Source: JBGSMF01 sp964651475 (GTDB lineage: Bacteria > Chloroflexota > Anaerolineae > Fen-1058). From it: a stretch of 60,675 bases of DNA. This document shows, piece after piece, positions 1 through 8,979 of the stretch (positions are counted from its first letter, which is position 1; the number at the start of each line of letters is the position of its first letter). The stretch spans positions 1 through 60,675 of the forward strand of contig CAZYXV010000023.1 of NCBI GenBank assembly GCA_964651475.1, given 5' to 3'. The notes under the pieces were generated by a model, which was not told where the DNA came from, did no database searches, and worked only from the letters and a program-made list of their open reading frames with translations. The position numbers and the translations under genes were made by a program.

Positions 1-90
1 ATCCAGTGACATCTTGATTTTCAACTTATCAAAATTTATGTGGTCTGGTACTAGTCCCAAAGAGCCAAAAATAAACTGTCCCAAAATTCC

Positions 91-186
91 CGTAGGAGCG
101 CCCTCCCCGGCCTGTCGGCCAGGACAGGCTGGGCGCGATAGTCGCGCCTGCCAGCCTGGCGGCCAGACAGGAAAGGCGCTCCTACG
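91..186. repeat. Palindromic intergenic element
   Basis: Perfect 12-bp inverted ends, CGTAGGAGCGCC at 91-102 and GGCGCTCCTACG at 175-186, enclose about 70 bases full of smaller palindromes such as CCTGTC..GACAGG at 111-128. Nothing in it looks coding. The CCTGTC..GACAGG arms recur in a 23-bp insertion inside the dnaN-like gene at 49334-49356, so the two may belong to one family of small palindromic repeats. The rest of 1-286 shows no gene. Confidence 0.6.
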
Positions 187-286
187 CGGCGACGTTGGGA
201 TAATTATTTTCTTCCGCATCCCTAATGGAATAGAGGGTATTCTAACTCATCCATCGGGCGCTGTGCGCCCATAACGAAGGGGCAAC

Positions 287-493
287 ATGGCGCAAACCCT
301 GGACCGCCTGATAGTAGATTTATTTGACTTGCGCCGTTGCGAGAGAGAGTATATACTCTTTGGCGGAAGCGCTGCGCTGGCCGCGCTCAAAGATGCGGTG
401 AGCAAGTTCAGGGCCGACCTGGACCACGACGAGGAACTGGAGCAGCTTACCGCCAGGTACGTAAGTTTATTCGAGCTAGCAGAAAGACAATAA
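287..493 (+). CDS. Small hypothetical protein (68 aa)
   Basis: Short reading frame with a good ribosome binding site, AAGGGG at 277-282, four bases before the ATG. The product is predicted to be mostly helical and acidic, with a basic start (LRRCERE) followed by FGGSAALAALKDAV and a Glu-rich end. No family is recognised. It stands alone, with repeats on both sides, and may be a small regulatory or accessory protein. Only the start signal and the amphipathic helical look support it, so it could be spurious. Confidence 0.4.
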   Translation: MAQTLDRLIVDLFDLRRCEREYILFGGSAALAALKDAVSKFRADLDHDEELEQLTARYVSLFELAERQ

Positions 494-592
494 CCTGATG
501 TAGACTTTTCCGGGCGAGTCCTTGCGGGAACCAGGCGTCGGAATAGACAACAGACATAACTGGCTCGCACTGTGCGAGTGAACCAAGTGACC

Positions 593-627
593 GAAGCAAT
601 CTCTTTTTCACACGTGGAGATTGCTTC
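593..627. repeat. Inverted repeat hairpin
   Basis: Perfect 11-bp arms GAAGCAATCTC (593-603) and GAGATTGCTTC (617-627) around a 13-base loop. The following bases (628-660) continue as a GC-rich semi-palindrome. This kind of 'GAGATTGCTTCGCC' intergenic sequence is common in Chloroflexota-type genomes. The stretch 494-865 holds this repeat and the next one but no gene I can support. Confidence 0.55.
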
Positions 628-721
628 GCCGCCCACCATAGGCGGGGCGGCTCGCAATAACGCCAGTCGGTGTCAGATTTGGATAACAACACTGGGCCTT
701 GATCATTGTTTCGGCCATTTT

Positions 722-791
722 CACCGCAGAGGCGCAGAGGCCGCCGAGTTTTCAATTGATTTTCCCCTGCGTTCTCCGCGTCTCTGCGGTG
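722..791. repeat. Intergenic repeat of the CACCGCAGAG family
   Basis: CACCGCAGAG at 722-731 is answered by CTCTGCGGTG at 782-791, with imperfect pairing in between. A diverged copy of the same family lies at 59975-60104. The element is non-coding and probably a dispersed hairpin repeat. Confidence 0.6.
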
Positions 792-865
792 CACTACCGC
801 CGCGTGGCCCATAGGATGACCCACGCTCAACACTGTTAGACTTTTTCACTGGAGGATGAGCCGAT

Positions 866-1705
866 ATGCAAGTAGCGGTTTCGGCCTGGAGCTTTCACCA
901 GGCCATATACAACGGCCAGATGCGGCAGGTAGAGGCGCTCGACCGGGCAGCGGCCCTGGAATTTAAATACATCGAGCTGCTAGAAATGTTTTTGCGCCCC
1001 AAGCCGCCCGGCAGGCTGGCGCGGCTGTTTGCACGACGTCCCGCGCCCGCGCCGGATACACACGCCTCCCAGCCGGACTATGGCCGCGAGACCTTGTCCG
1101 AACTGCGCTCCACACGGCTGCGCGTTGGCCTCAAGCTGGTGTGCTGGGCGATTGACACCGATTTGGCGTCGGCCAATCCAAACACGCGCCGGGCGCAACT
1201 GGCGCACATTGCCACGGCGATGGAGGCGGCGCGTTACCTGGGCGCGCCGCTGGTGCGCATCACCACAGGCGGGCAGGCCGGCGACGCCGCCGGCCTCAAA
1301 CGCGCAATTGACACACTGCGCAGCATTGCCGTGGTGGCGGCTTCGTCCGGCGTCAGGCTGGCGGTGGAAAATCACTATGGCCTGAGCGAAAACCCTCAGA
1401 CGCTTGCAGACATCGTGGCCGCGATTGATCAACCCCACGTGGGTGTTTGCCTGGACCTGGGCAATTTTGCCGACGGACAATTTGAACAAGGTACCAGGCT
1501 GCTTGCGCCGCTTGCGATTCACGTCCACGCCAAATCGCACAATTTCGGACCTGACGGCGAGGAAACCAAAATTGATTATGGCGCCGCGCTCGGCGCGCTC
1601 AAAGCCGCAAACTATGACGGCGCAATCAGCATAGAATACGAAGGCGATGGCGACCCGGTAGAGGGGATTCGCAACACGCGCGCGCTCATCGAAAAGCACT
1701 GGTAA
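866..1705 (+). CDS. Sugar phosphate isomerase/epimerase-like TIM-barrel protein
   Basis: A 279-aa protein of the xylose isomerase-like/AP endonuclease 2 TIM-barrel superfamily, whose members use a divalent metal to isomerise or epimerise sugars and sugar acids. The metal-ligand pattern is visible in order: VENHYG around residue 167 (Glu), CLDLGNF around 195 (Asp), HVHAKSH around 218 (His) and IEYEGDGD around 256 (Glu). The start is supported by GGAGGATGAG just upstream of the ATG. Residues 45-75 form a basic, Pro-rich insertion that is not typical of the core fold. It is a single gene convergent with the next. The substrate cannot be told from sequence; the fold is fairly certain. Confidence 0.8.
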   Translation: MQVAVSAWSFHQAIYNGQMRQVEALDRAAALEFKYIELLEMFLRPKPPGRLARLFARRPAPAPDTHASQPDYGRETLSELRSTRLRVGLKLVCWAIDTDLASANPNTRRAQLAHIATAMEAARYLGAPLVRITTGGQAGDAAGLKRAIDTLRSIAVVAASSGVRLAVENHYGLSENPQTLADIVAAIDQPHVGVCLDLGNFADGQFEQGTRLLAPLAIHVHAKSHNFGPDGEETKIDYGAALGALKAANYDGAISIEYEGDGDPVEGIRNTRALIEKHW

Positions 1706-1708
1706 CAT

Positions 1709-3721
1709 TTATGCCGGGCGGCGAAGAAGCAAAAGCCCCAACAAAAGCACAACCCCTACCGCCAACGCTCCCCATCCAATGACGGCGGCGGTCCCGCTTG
1801 CGCCTGGCGGGGGCGCGGGCGTAGTCGTTGGGCCGGGGGTTCTTGAGGGCGTGGGCGGCGGCGGCGTTGCAGAGGGCGTGGCCGGTATGGCCGAGGGAGT
1901 GAGCGTGGGAGGAGGCGTGGCCGAGGGAGCGAGCGTGGCGGTGGGAAGGATTGGTGTAGCGGCCCGGGTCGGCGCGGCATTCACGTCCGCCGCCTCTGGC
2001 TTGATGGCATCTCCGGCGGCAAACACATCCAGCAGCCCATTCGCCATCACATAGCCTTTGTTTGCCCCCAGCTTTAGCCGGGCGTTTCGCAAGTCGAGCG
2101 CCAGGATAGCGCCCTCCCCCACCGCCTGGGCGCCATCCGGCCCAAGCTCCAGAACCGCGCCGTCCGCCAGGGCCAACGCCAGCAGGTCGGGATGCGCGTA
2201 GGCCAGAGAAAATAAACGCCCCCAGCGATTCTGGCTCAGAATGCGCTGTTCAATGGTGAGATTGAGCAAACCGAGGCCGGGGATAATCTTATCCGAGTCC
2301 GGCGCAGAGAAAAACTTGCCCGTCATGGCAGCCGCCGCGTCGTCGGCCAGCAGCGGCTTGCCGGCCAGCCAGGCCGCTTTGATAGGCGCGAGCGCCTCCG
2401 GCGCAACTTGAGATGGATCCGCGACGACGAGCAAGATGCCCGTGTAACTGGCGGGCAGCTCGACGGGCGTGGTGACATTGGGAGACGCAACGATTGTTTG
2501 CGCCCGGGCGTCAAGCGCCTCGGCATACTGTTCAGCATCGGCCTGCGCGTCGCTCTCGGAAGGGTAGCCTGCTGCCACGATCACAATGTTGGCCCGCGCG
2601 CCGCCAAAAGTTAAAGTGGGTCGGGGCGATGCTTGGAGGAATGCGCGCAGATTACTTGCCAGCAAAAGGGGGCCTGCGCCTTTGGGCAGCGCCAGGGCAC
2701 TAAATGTTCTTTTGGCAGTGGGCGGCGGCGCGCCAAGCGAGTGTTGGCGTTGAGCCAGGTCGTACGCGAAATTGCCCGGCGCGAGCAGGTGAACGAGCAC
2801 GTTGCGCAAGCTGAGGGTATAGTTCGCGCCTCGATATCGAACGGCGTCAGCGGCGTGATAGGTTTCAGCGTCGAGGATGGCCACGGTAGACAGTCCAAAA
2901 ACATCTTGCAGGCGCGCGCCGTTGGAAACGTGAACACCGGCGCCGGCGTCCACACCAATTCCCACGTGCGGCGCGCCGGGCAGTGCAATCGCGTTGAGCA
3001 GGCGCCCCACCCGCCCCTCCTGGAAAAAGCGCTCGTCCACGATGGCCCCCTTGATGCCAAAGGACAGGCCGCGTTTTTCCGCCGTATTCCACACGTCTAC
3101 CGCGCCAAACTCTACCGAGCTGCGTGATACGTTGTCTACCGTAAAGTTGAGCGTGTAACCCGCCAGCAAAGCCACCGATTGCATCCCGCCCGCGCCGGCG
3201 AGGACGATACCGCGTTGATACGCTTCGCTCAGGGCGCGCTCGACGGACGTGTTTGAAATAGCCTGCATCGCAGCTGCCCCGTTGCCGCCGAGGATGTAAA
3301 TGGCCGAAAGATCTTCTGTAAAAGCTGCAAAAGAAGCCAGGTCCAGCGCGTCGGCGCGGGTGAACACGGGCACAATGGCAGTACTGCACGTCACGCCAGG
3401 GGGCGCGATGTGCTGGCACGCCTCTTGAATCTGAACGCGATGGGCTTCGGCCTCTTGCAGGTTGGCCGCCCGCTCGGCGCCGGTGATGGACTCGGCGTTA
3501 GAGGAATACGCCGTGGGAAGAACCAGGATCTTGACCTGCTTGTTTTTGGCGTTCGCCGCAGCCGAGGCCGCAAAGCCGGCGTACACCTCGGGGGAATCGC
3601 TGCCCGTAAGAATGAGCAGCCGGTCCTGGACGCCGGCCGCCCCAACCATCAGGGGCAGCGCCGCTCCCAGCATCAACACCAAGCCTAGTCCACAGCATAT
3701 TTTTACGTGTTTGTTATTCAT
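1709..3721 (-). CDS. Cyanophycinase-like (S51 fold) surface protein, probably non-catalytic
   Basis: About 670 aa. The N-terminus has a signal-like hydrophobic segment. Residues about 30-300 resemble cyanophycinase/peptidase E (S51), including IYILGGNGAAAM, where the family has its GGNQ-like strand. The usual nucleophile motif GTSAGA is replaced by GAGGMQS, so the catalytic Ser appears missing. The C-terminus is a long Pro/Thr-rich linker, then one membrane helix (about 25 residues) and a short basic RRPA tail, suggesting cell-surface anchoring. I chose the ATG at 3721, 11 bases after dapF ends; an in-frame start at 3751 would overlap dapF. It is probably cotranscribed with dapF and the cyclase gene. 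The function is unknown, possibly binding rather than hydrolysis. Confidence 0.6.
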   Translation of the reverse strand: MNNKHVKICCGLGLVLMLGAALPLMVGAAGVQDRLLILTGSDSPEVYAGFAASAAANAKNKQVKILVLPTAYSSNAESITGAERAANLQEAEAHRVQIQEACQHIAPPGVTCSTAIVPVFTRADALDLASFAAFTEDLSAIYILGGNGAAAMQAISNTSVERALSEAYQRGIVLAGAGGMQSVALLAGYTLNFTVDNVSRSSVEFGAVDVWNTAEKRGLSFGIKGAIVDERFFQEGRVGRLLNAIALPGAPHVGIGVDAGAGVHVSNGARLQDVFGLSTVAILDAETYHAADAVRYRGANYTLSLRNVLVHLLAPGNFAYDLAQRQHSLGAPPPTAKRTFSALALPKGAGPLLLASNLRAFLQASPRPTLTFGGARANIVIVAAGYPSESDAQADAEQYAEALDARAQTIVASPNVTTPVELPASYTGILLVVADPSQVAPEALAPIKAAWLAGKPLLADDAAAAMTGKFFSAPDSDKIIPGLGLLNLTIEQRILSQNRWGRLFSLAYAHPDLLALALADGAVLELGPDGAQAVGEGAILALDLRNARLKLGANKGYVMANGLLDVFAAGDAIKPEAADVNAAPTRAATPILPTATLAPSATPPPTLTPSAIPATPSATPPPPTPSRTPGPTTTPAPPPGASGTAAVIGWGALAVGVVLLLGLLLLRRPA

Positions 3722-3731
3722 CGCCTGTCGC

Positions 3732-4583
3732 TCACTCGATTCGCCCGGCAAAGACGCGCCTGGCCGGGCCTGTCATAATCACCTGGCCGGTGGTTTCATC
3801 CCAATGCACGCGCAGCGCGCCGCCCGGCAGCGTCACTTGTACGGCGCGTTCCGTTCGCCCCGTCAGCGCGCCCGCCACCGCCGCCGCGCACGCGCCCGTG
3901 CCGCACGCCAGCGTCGCTCCCGCCCCGCGTTCCCACGGGATCACGCGCAATTGCTTTGAGCTGAGGACCTGGGTAAACATCACATTCGTCCACAGCGGAA
4001 AAGCCGGGTGGCGTTCAAAGGCCGGCCCAAGCGTGTGGATATCTATGCCGTCGAGCTGCGGCAAGAACAGCACGCACTGCGGATTGCCCATGTTCATTGC
4101 CGTGACGGTCCAGGTTTTGCCGCCCACCACCATCTGCGCTTCGATCACGGTCTGATCATCCGGCGCGAGCGTAGTGGGCGTCTCGCGCGCCAGCAAGCGC
4201 GGCTGGCCCATCTGCACGGCAATGTCGGGCGCTGCAGGCTCGGCGCTCTCCACAAATTGCACGTGCAGCAGGCCGGCAGACGTTTCTACGGTGTACGCGT
4301 CTTGAGTGATCAGCCCCTCGTCTCGCGCAAACGTCACCAGGCAGCGCAGCCCGTTGCCGCACATGGGCGCTTCGGAGCCGTCGGCGTTGAACATGTGCAT
4401 GCGGCAGGCCGCCTGGCGCGAAGGCAGCAACGTGATCACGCCGTCCGCGCCAATGCCCACGCGCCGCTCGCACCAGGCAATCGCCGTGTGACTGGTTATG
4501 GGCGGCTCGGTGTGATCGAGGCCGTTGAGCAAAATAAAGTCATTGCCCAGGCCGTGATATTTGGCAAAAGCGTAACCTGTCAT
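3732..4583 (-). CDS. dapF: Diaminopimelate epimerase
   Basis: Converts LL-diaminopimelate to meso-diaminopimelate in the lysine and peptidoglycan precursor pathway (cytoplasmic, cofactor-free). The 283-aa length is normal. Both catalytic cysteines sit in their motifs: MCGNGLRC near residue 74 and ACGTGAC near 224. The N-terminus AKYHGLGNDFIL is the classic dapF start. The gene overlaps the upstream cyclase gene by four bases (ATGA), so the two are translationally coupled. A dapF behind a signalling ATPase is an unusual pairing and may only reflect operon fusion. Confidence 0.95.
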   Translation of the reverse strand: MTGYAFAKYHGLGNDFILLNGLDHTEPPITSHTAIAWCERRVGIGADGVITLLPSRQAACRMHMFNADGSEAPMCGNGLRCLVTFARDEGLITQDAYTVETSAGLLHVQFVESAEPAAPDIAVQMGQPRLLARETPTTLAPDDQTVIEAQMVVGGKTWTVTAMNMGNPQCVLFLPQLDGIDIHTLGPAFERHPAFPLWTNVMFTQVLSSKQLRVIPWERGAGATLACGTGACAAAVAGALTGRTERAVQVTLPGGALRVHWDETTGQVIMTGPARRVFAGRIE

Positions 4584-7500
4584 CTAATCTCCTCAAGCGC
4601 GGCCTGAACGCGCGCCAGGTCGTAGGCCGCGCCCAACTGCGCCAGGATCTCGCTGGCGCGGCTGAGGTGGCTCTGCCGCTCGGATCCGCTGGCGTGCCGC
4701 CCGATTTCGTAATGCACCAATCCCTCTTCGTAGGGCATATCGAGTTGCCCGGCATAGTCCAACGCTTTATGCCAGGCAGCGCGCGCCCGCGCCGCTCTTC
4801 CATTCAACCAATCGTACCAGCCCTGGTACAGCCAGGCGCGCGGCCGGCCAATCGGAAATCTCTGCGCATACCTGTGCAGTGAATGGCAAGCTTGCAGCGC
4901 CCGCCCCTTGACCTCTGCTAAAGAATCGGGGGACGGGTTAAACGATTGGGGCTCCAGATTCTGCGTTTCCCACAAAGTCAGGTACACCAGCGCCATCGCC
5001 GCGTACCCATCCAGGCTGACGACCCAAATCGGCAAAGAGCGCCCGAGAAAGCGGTCCACGTTAAAAGCCACCTCGCGCGCCGAGCGCAGCCGCCCCTGCC
5101 GCAGACAAGCTACGGCCAGAATGCTTCGGTTGAGAACGGCCGTGATGCGGTCCAGGTTGTGCGTCGTCAGCAACTCCCAGGCGCCTTCGAGCGAGGCGAT
5201 GGCCTGGTCTATAGATTGGCCGGTCTGGAGCGCGTGCATGGCCTGCACGTTCAGCCCCCAGGTCTGAAGCTGGACATTGGCGCGCTGGCTGCCCAGCTCA
5301 CACTCCTTGGCGCCGATTTCCGCCAGGGGCGCAAACTCGCCGTGATAATAGTGCTGCAAAGACAAAATGTTCAGGCACCAACCCCACCAACGCCAGTCGC
5401 CCAACTGATCATAGAGTTGAACAGCCTCTTCCAGTTCCGCTTTCGCTTGCGTCCATTCCCCCACCCCCACGTCGTGCCAGGCAAACATTTGCAGCATGTA
5501 AGCGCGGGTGGGCATTGAACCTGCCTCTTGCACAGCCTGCTGCGCCAGGCGCCGATACAGCCGGGCGGCAGGATGCAACGCGAGGGCCCCAAAGCCAATA
5601 AACGTATTCACATACTGCCGCGCCAGCTCGGACGATCTCAGATTAGCGCTTTCGAACAGGTTAAGCGCGCACAAGTTGGCGTACATACCGGGCAAAGCCT
5701 GGTTATTCAGATAATGCACCATCGCCAGGCGATAGTAAGCGCCGCCCAATTCTTGCAAGTATTCGTTGCCTTGCCGCTGCCCCAAGAAACGACCCGGCCA
5801 CAAGCGGTGCAGCCCTTGCCGCAACACTTCTCGGGCAATGCCCACGGACAGATCGGTGCGCGTGGATGGCGCCACTTGCCCCAGCAACTCGATGGCGCGC
5901 CGGGCGTGCATAAAACTGGCCGTCACGTTGCCGGCGTCGTCGTACGCCTCGCTCAAGTGGCGCTCCCACCTGGCCTGCCTCAGTTGCGGCGGCAGCGCAG
6001 GCTGAGCAGGTGCACCTGCCGTCTCACCTGCTTGCCGGGTGGTTCGATCCAATTCGAGCGCCTCGGTAAAAAAGTGCACGGCTTCCTGGTGCGCGCCGTT
6101 TCGCAGCGCTTCTTCGCCGGCTTTTTCCAGGTAATCCAACGCTTTAGGAACGTCGCCCGCTTGCGTCCAATGGTGAACCAACACACCGTAATAAAAGTTA
6201 TCGGGGCTGGTCCGCTCGTACCATTCCGCCGCGTCTCGATGGAGCTTTTGCCGCTGAGCAAAAGACATCAGGTTGTAAACCACGTCGAGCGTGATGGTGT
6301 GCTTGAAGGTATAGTCACCGTCGTCGTCTTGACCATTTGGAGATTCCCTGGCCAGCGACGTGACAAGGTCCAGGTGTTCCAGGCGGCGCAAATAGTCCGC
6401 CAGGTGTGGCTTGTCGTTTTCAATCGGATAAATGTTGCGCAGCATCCGCACGTCGAACACTCGCCCGATCACGCTGGCCACTTTGAGCGCGAGCTGTTCG
6501 CCGGGCGCCAGCCGGTCAATACGGCTGGTGATCGCGCCGTGCACGGTGGGAGGCAATTCGACGCTGCGCCAGTCTTCCGCGCCGCGCGCCAGGCGGCACT
6601 CGTCGCCGGCGATTTGAAGCAGGCCGCTATCGCGCAGCGCAAAGGCCAGCTCTTCGGCAAAGAAGGGATGTCCCTCAACTTTGGCAAATATCAGGTTGAC
6701 CAACGGCTCGGAGAGGCTGGCCACACCCAGGCGCTGGCAGACCAACTCGACGGTTTCCTCACGTCCCAGTTCTTCCAAGCGAATGTGGCGGGCGTTGGGA
6801 GAATCGAGCAATTGCTGGTATTCGGGTGGAGGCTCGGCTTTTAATTGCCAACCGGCGCCCAGCGGGCGGGTGACGATGACGATCAAGAGCGGGCAAACGC
6901 GCCGGTTGACCAGGGCGGCCAACTCCCACGACGCCGCGTCCATCCAATGGGCATCTTCTAAAATGATGATGCGCGGGGCGCGGCTGGCGGCGTCTTGCAA
7001 CAGGCGCAGCACAAGATCGTGAGTATTATCGGCGCGCACCTGCCCGCTCATCTGGGCCGTCAGGTCATTATCCTGAAAATTCACCAGCAAGATGGGGTTG
7101 AGCAGCGGCGCCAGGTTGCTCGCGCCCTCCAGTTTTTCCAATTGCGCCAGGATGTGCGCCTGCCGGGCTTGCAGGGTAGGAAAGGGCAAGATGGCCTCGC
7201 CCTCAATACTCAATACCTGGGAAATGATCTCGCGCCAGGCGTAATACGGCGTGGTCTGCTCGATGGCGCTGCCCGCCCCGTAGAATACAGTGACCCGAAA
7301 CGCTTCGGCCTGGCGGTAAAGCTCTTGCACCATGCGCGACTTGCCAATGCCGGCCTCGCCTTCCAAAAGGATAGCCTGGCCGCAGTTTCTCGCCAGCAGC
7401 GCCTGGAGCGCGTCCGCCAGCGCGATGCGTTCATTGGTCCGCCCGACCAGCGCCGAGCGAGGACGCAGCGCGGCCTTTTTTTGCCCCAGCGGGCGATACA

Positions 7501-8767
7501 CGGCAATGGGGGCGGCTTTGCCTTTGACGGTGATAGGAGAGAGCGCCTCAAATTCAACGCGCGTTCGAGCGGCCTGATAGGTGGCCTGGTCGCACAGAAT
7601 GAGCAAGTGTTTCTTTTCAGAGCCGCGGCTGGCGGCCGCCATCAGCCGCGCCGAGAGGTTGACGACGTCGCCAATCACGGCATATTCGCGCCTGCGCGCA
7701 TTGCCAATCAGGCTGCAATACACCTGGCCGCTCGTCACGCCAATCGCCCCGCGCAAGCCAAGCCGGCGCAGCTCGGCAGACATTTCCATGGCCGCCAGCG
7801 CGCCGCGCGCCGCGTCGTCGGCGTGCGCCAGCGGCGGCAGCCCCAGCACGGCGATCAACGTGGCGCCTTTATCGTCCACGATAAACTGCCTGACGCTGCC
7901 TTCGTAGCGATACAAGATGGTCTGCATCTCTTGCATAATGATCTGGCCCAACTCGAGGGCGGTTGGGACGGCCGGCAGGTTGACGAAAAGCACCGTCACG
8001 CGGCGTATTTCGGCCAGCCAGTCCGTCTGCCCGGCGTCCAGCCGGGCGAGGATCGCGCCCGGGACATAGCCGCGCAGCGCCGAAAGCATCTCGGGGCCAA
8101 GCGGCAACGGTTCGGCCAGGCGGAACGGGAGCGGGCGGGGCACATCTTTTAGCAGCAAGCCGCCATTGGGCAAGGGCTGGCCAGCGCAGTGTGCTTGCAC
8201 TAACTGATATGCTTCGGGTGAAAGCGCCACCTCGCCCGGCTGGGCCTGCCGGTTGGCCGCGCCCATCTGGATCAATGGCTGGCCGGCAATCAAAAATTCC
8301 CACCGCCCGCGCAAGCCGCCCAGGCTCGCCGCCACCACATCGCCGGCCCCAATGCCCACCCGCATTGAGAGGTGCACATCTTGTCTGAAATTTTGGAGCA
8401 TCATTTGCAGCGCCAGCCCGCACTGCGCCGCGCGGCGGGTCGCCGCGACCAGGTCTTCTTGCGTGGCTGGCCAGAGCGCCAGGGCAGCGTCGCCGGCAAA
8501 TTTAATCACGTCGCCGCCCAGGGCGAGAATGAGGTCCACCAGTTCTCCAAAGTAGGCATTGAGGATGCGTGTCAATTCCTCTGCGCCGGCCGGCCCGCGC
8601 TCTGCCAGGCGTTCGGCCAGCGGCGTAAAGCCGGAAATGTCCGCAAAAAGCACCGCCGCCTGGAAGCGTTCAATGATGGGGGTAGCCGATAAGGCAGGAT
8701 TGGACGCCAGGCGGCGCACAACCAGGGTGGGAATATAGCTGGCCAGAGTTTCTACAAGCTCAGACAT
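4580..8767 (-). CDS. Class III adenylate cyclase / AAA-type ATPase / TPR regulator
   Basis: A 1395-aa signalling protein. Residues about 30-200 are a class III nucleotide cyclase domain with both metal aspartates in place (LFADISGF and FAGDAALAL). Residues about 250-420 are a second cyclase-like domain that keeps YAVIGDVVNLSARL but has VNLPA where the first metal Asp should be, so it may be regulatory. Residues about 455-800 form an AAA/STAND-like ATPase with Walker A EGEAGIGKSR near 465 and Walker B IIILEDAHWMD near 597. The rest is helical, TPR-like repeats. Such cyclase-ATPase-TPR proteins are common in Chloroflexota, Actinobacteria and cyanobacteria and act as cytosolic sensors. It starts 212 bases from the divergent PrsW gene and overlaps dapF by four bases. 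Confidence 0.85.
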   Translation of the reverse strand: MSELVETLASYIPTLVVRRLASNPALSATPIIERFQAAVLFADISGFTPLAERLAERGPAGAEELTRILNAYFGELVDLILALGGDVIKFAGDAALALWPATQEDLVAATRRAAQCGLALQMMLQNFRQDVHLSMRVGIGAGDVVAASLGGLRGRWEFLIAGQPLIQMGAANRQAQPGEVALSPEAYQLVQAHCAGQPLPNGGLLLKDVPRPLPFRLAEPLPLGPEMLSALRGYVPGAILARLDAGQTDWLAEIRRVTVLFVNLPAVPTALELGQIIMQEMQTILYRYEGSVRQFIVDDKGATLIAVLGLPPLAHADDAARGALAAMEMSAELRRLGLRGAIGVTSGQVYCSLIGNARRREYAVIGDVVNLSARLMAAASRGSEKKHLLILCDQATYQAARTRVEFEALSPITVKGKAAPIAVYRPLGQKKAALRPRSALVGRTNERIALADALQALLARNCGQAILLEGEAGIGKSRMVQELYRQAEAFRVTVFYGAGSAIEQTTPYYAWREIISQVLSIEGEAILPFPTLQARQAHILAQLEKLEGASNLAPLLNPILLVNFQDNDLTAQMSGQVRADNTHDLVLRLLQDAASRAPRIIILEDAHWMDAASWELAALVNRRVCPLLIVIVTRPLGAGWQLKAEPPPEYQQLLDSPNARHIRLEELGREETVELVCQRLGVASLSEPLVNLIFAKVEGHPFFAEELAFALRDSGLLQIAGDECRLARGAEDWRSVELPPTVHGAITSRIDRLAPGEQLALKVASVIGRVFDVRMLRNIYPIENDKPHLADYLRRLEHLDLVTSLARESPNGQDDDGDYTFKHTITLDVVYNLMSFAQRQKLHRDAAEWYERTSPDNFYYGVLVHHWTQAGDVPKALDYLEKAGEEALRNGAHQEAVHFFTEALELDRTTRQAGETAGAPAQPALPPQLRQARWERHLSEAYDDAGNVTASFMHARRAIELLGQVAPSTRTDLSVGIAREVLRQGLHRLWPGRFLGQRQGNEYLQELGGAYYRLAMVHYLNNQALPGMYANLCALNLFESANLRSSELARQYVNTFIGFGALALHPAARLYRRLAQQAVQEAGSMPTRAYMLQMFAWHDVGVGEWTQAKAELEEAVQLYDQLGDWRWWGWCLNILSLQHYYHGEFAPLAEIGAKECELGSQRANVQLQTWGLNVQAMHALQTGQSIDQAIASLEGAWELLTTHNLDRITAVLNRSILAVACLRQGRLRSAREVAFNVDRFLGRSLPIWVVSLDGYAAMALVYLTLWETQNLEPQSFNPSPDSLAEVKGRALQACHSLHRYAQRFPIGRPRAWLYQGWYDWLNGRAARARAAWHKALDYAGQLDMPYEEGLVHYEIGRHASGSERQSHLSRASEILAQLGAAYDLARVQAALEEIR

Positions 8768-8909
8768 AGCTCACACCTTTTAGAGTTGGCGGGTTTACGT
8801 CACGGCCACAGTGTGCAACGATTTTGATGTTTCGCGCGCGATGAGGAGGCAAGCGGGAGTATAGTTGAGGAAGAGCGGGTTGTCAAGCGGCAACGGTAAC
8901 CTCTGAGCG

Positions 8910-8938
8910 TGGCACTAGATGGCACTCTGTGGTATGAT
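8910..8938 (+). promoter_or_regulatory. Candidate promoter for the PrsW-like gene
   Basis: TGGCAC (8910-8915) and TATGAT (8933-8938) are separated by 17 bases and lie 42 bases before the coding start. The -10 is good and the -35 is weak. This is a pattern match only. Confidence 0.4.
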
Positions 8939-8979
8939 TAAAATAGCACAGGCAAAAACGTCACTCGAGGAGAGATCAC

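Noticed and set aside
5528..6844. A 438-codon frame antisense to the cyclase-ATPase gene
   Set aside because: Mirror of codon-biased sequence on the other strand; no domain and no start signal.
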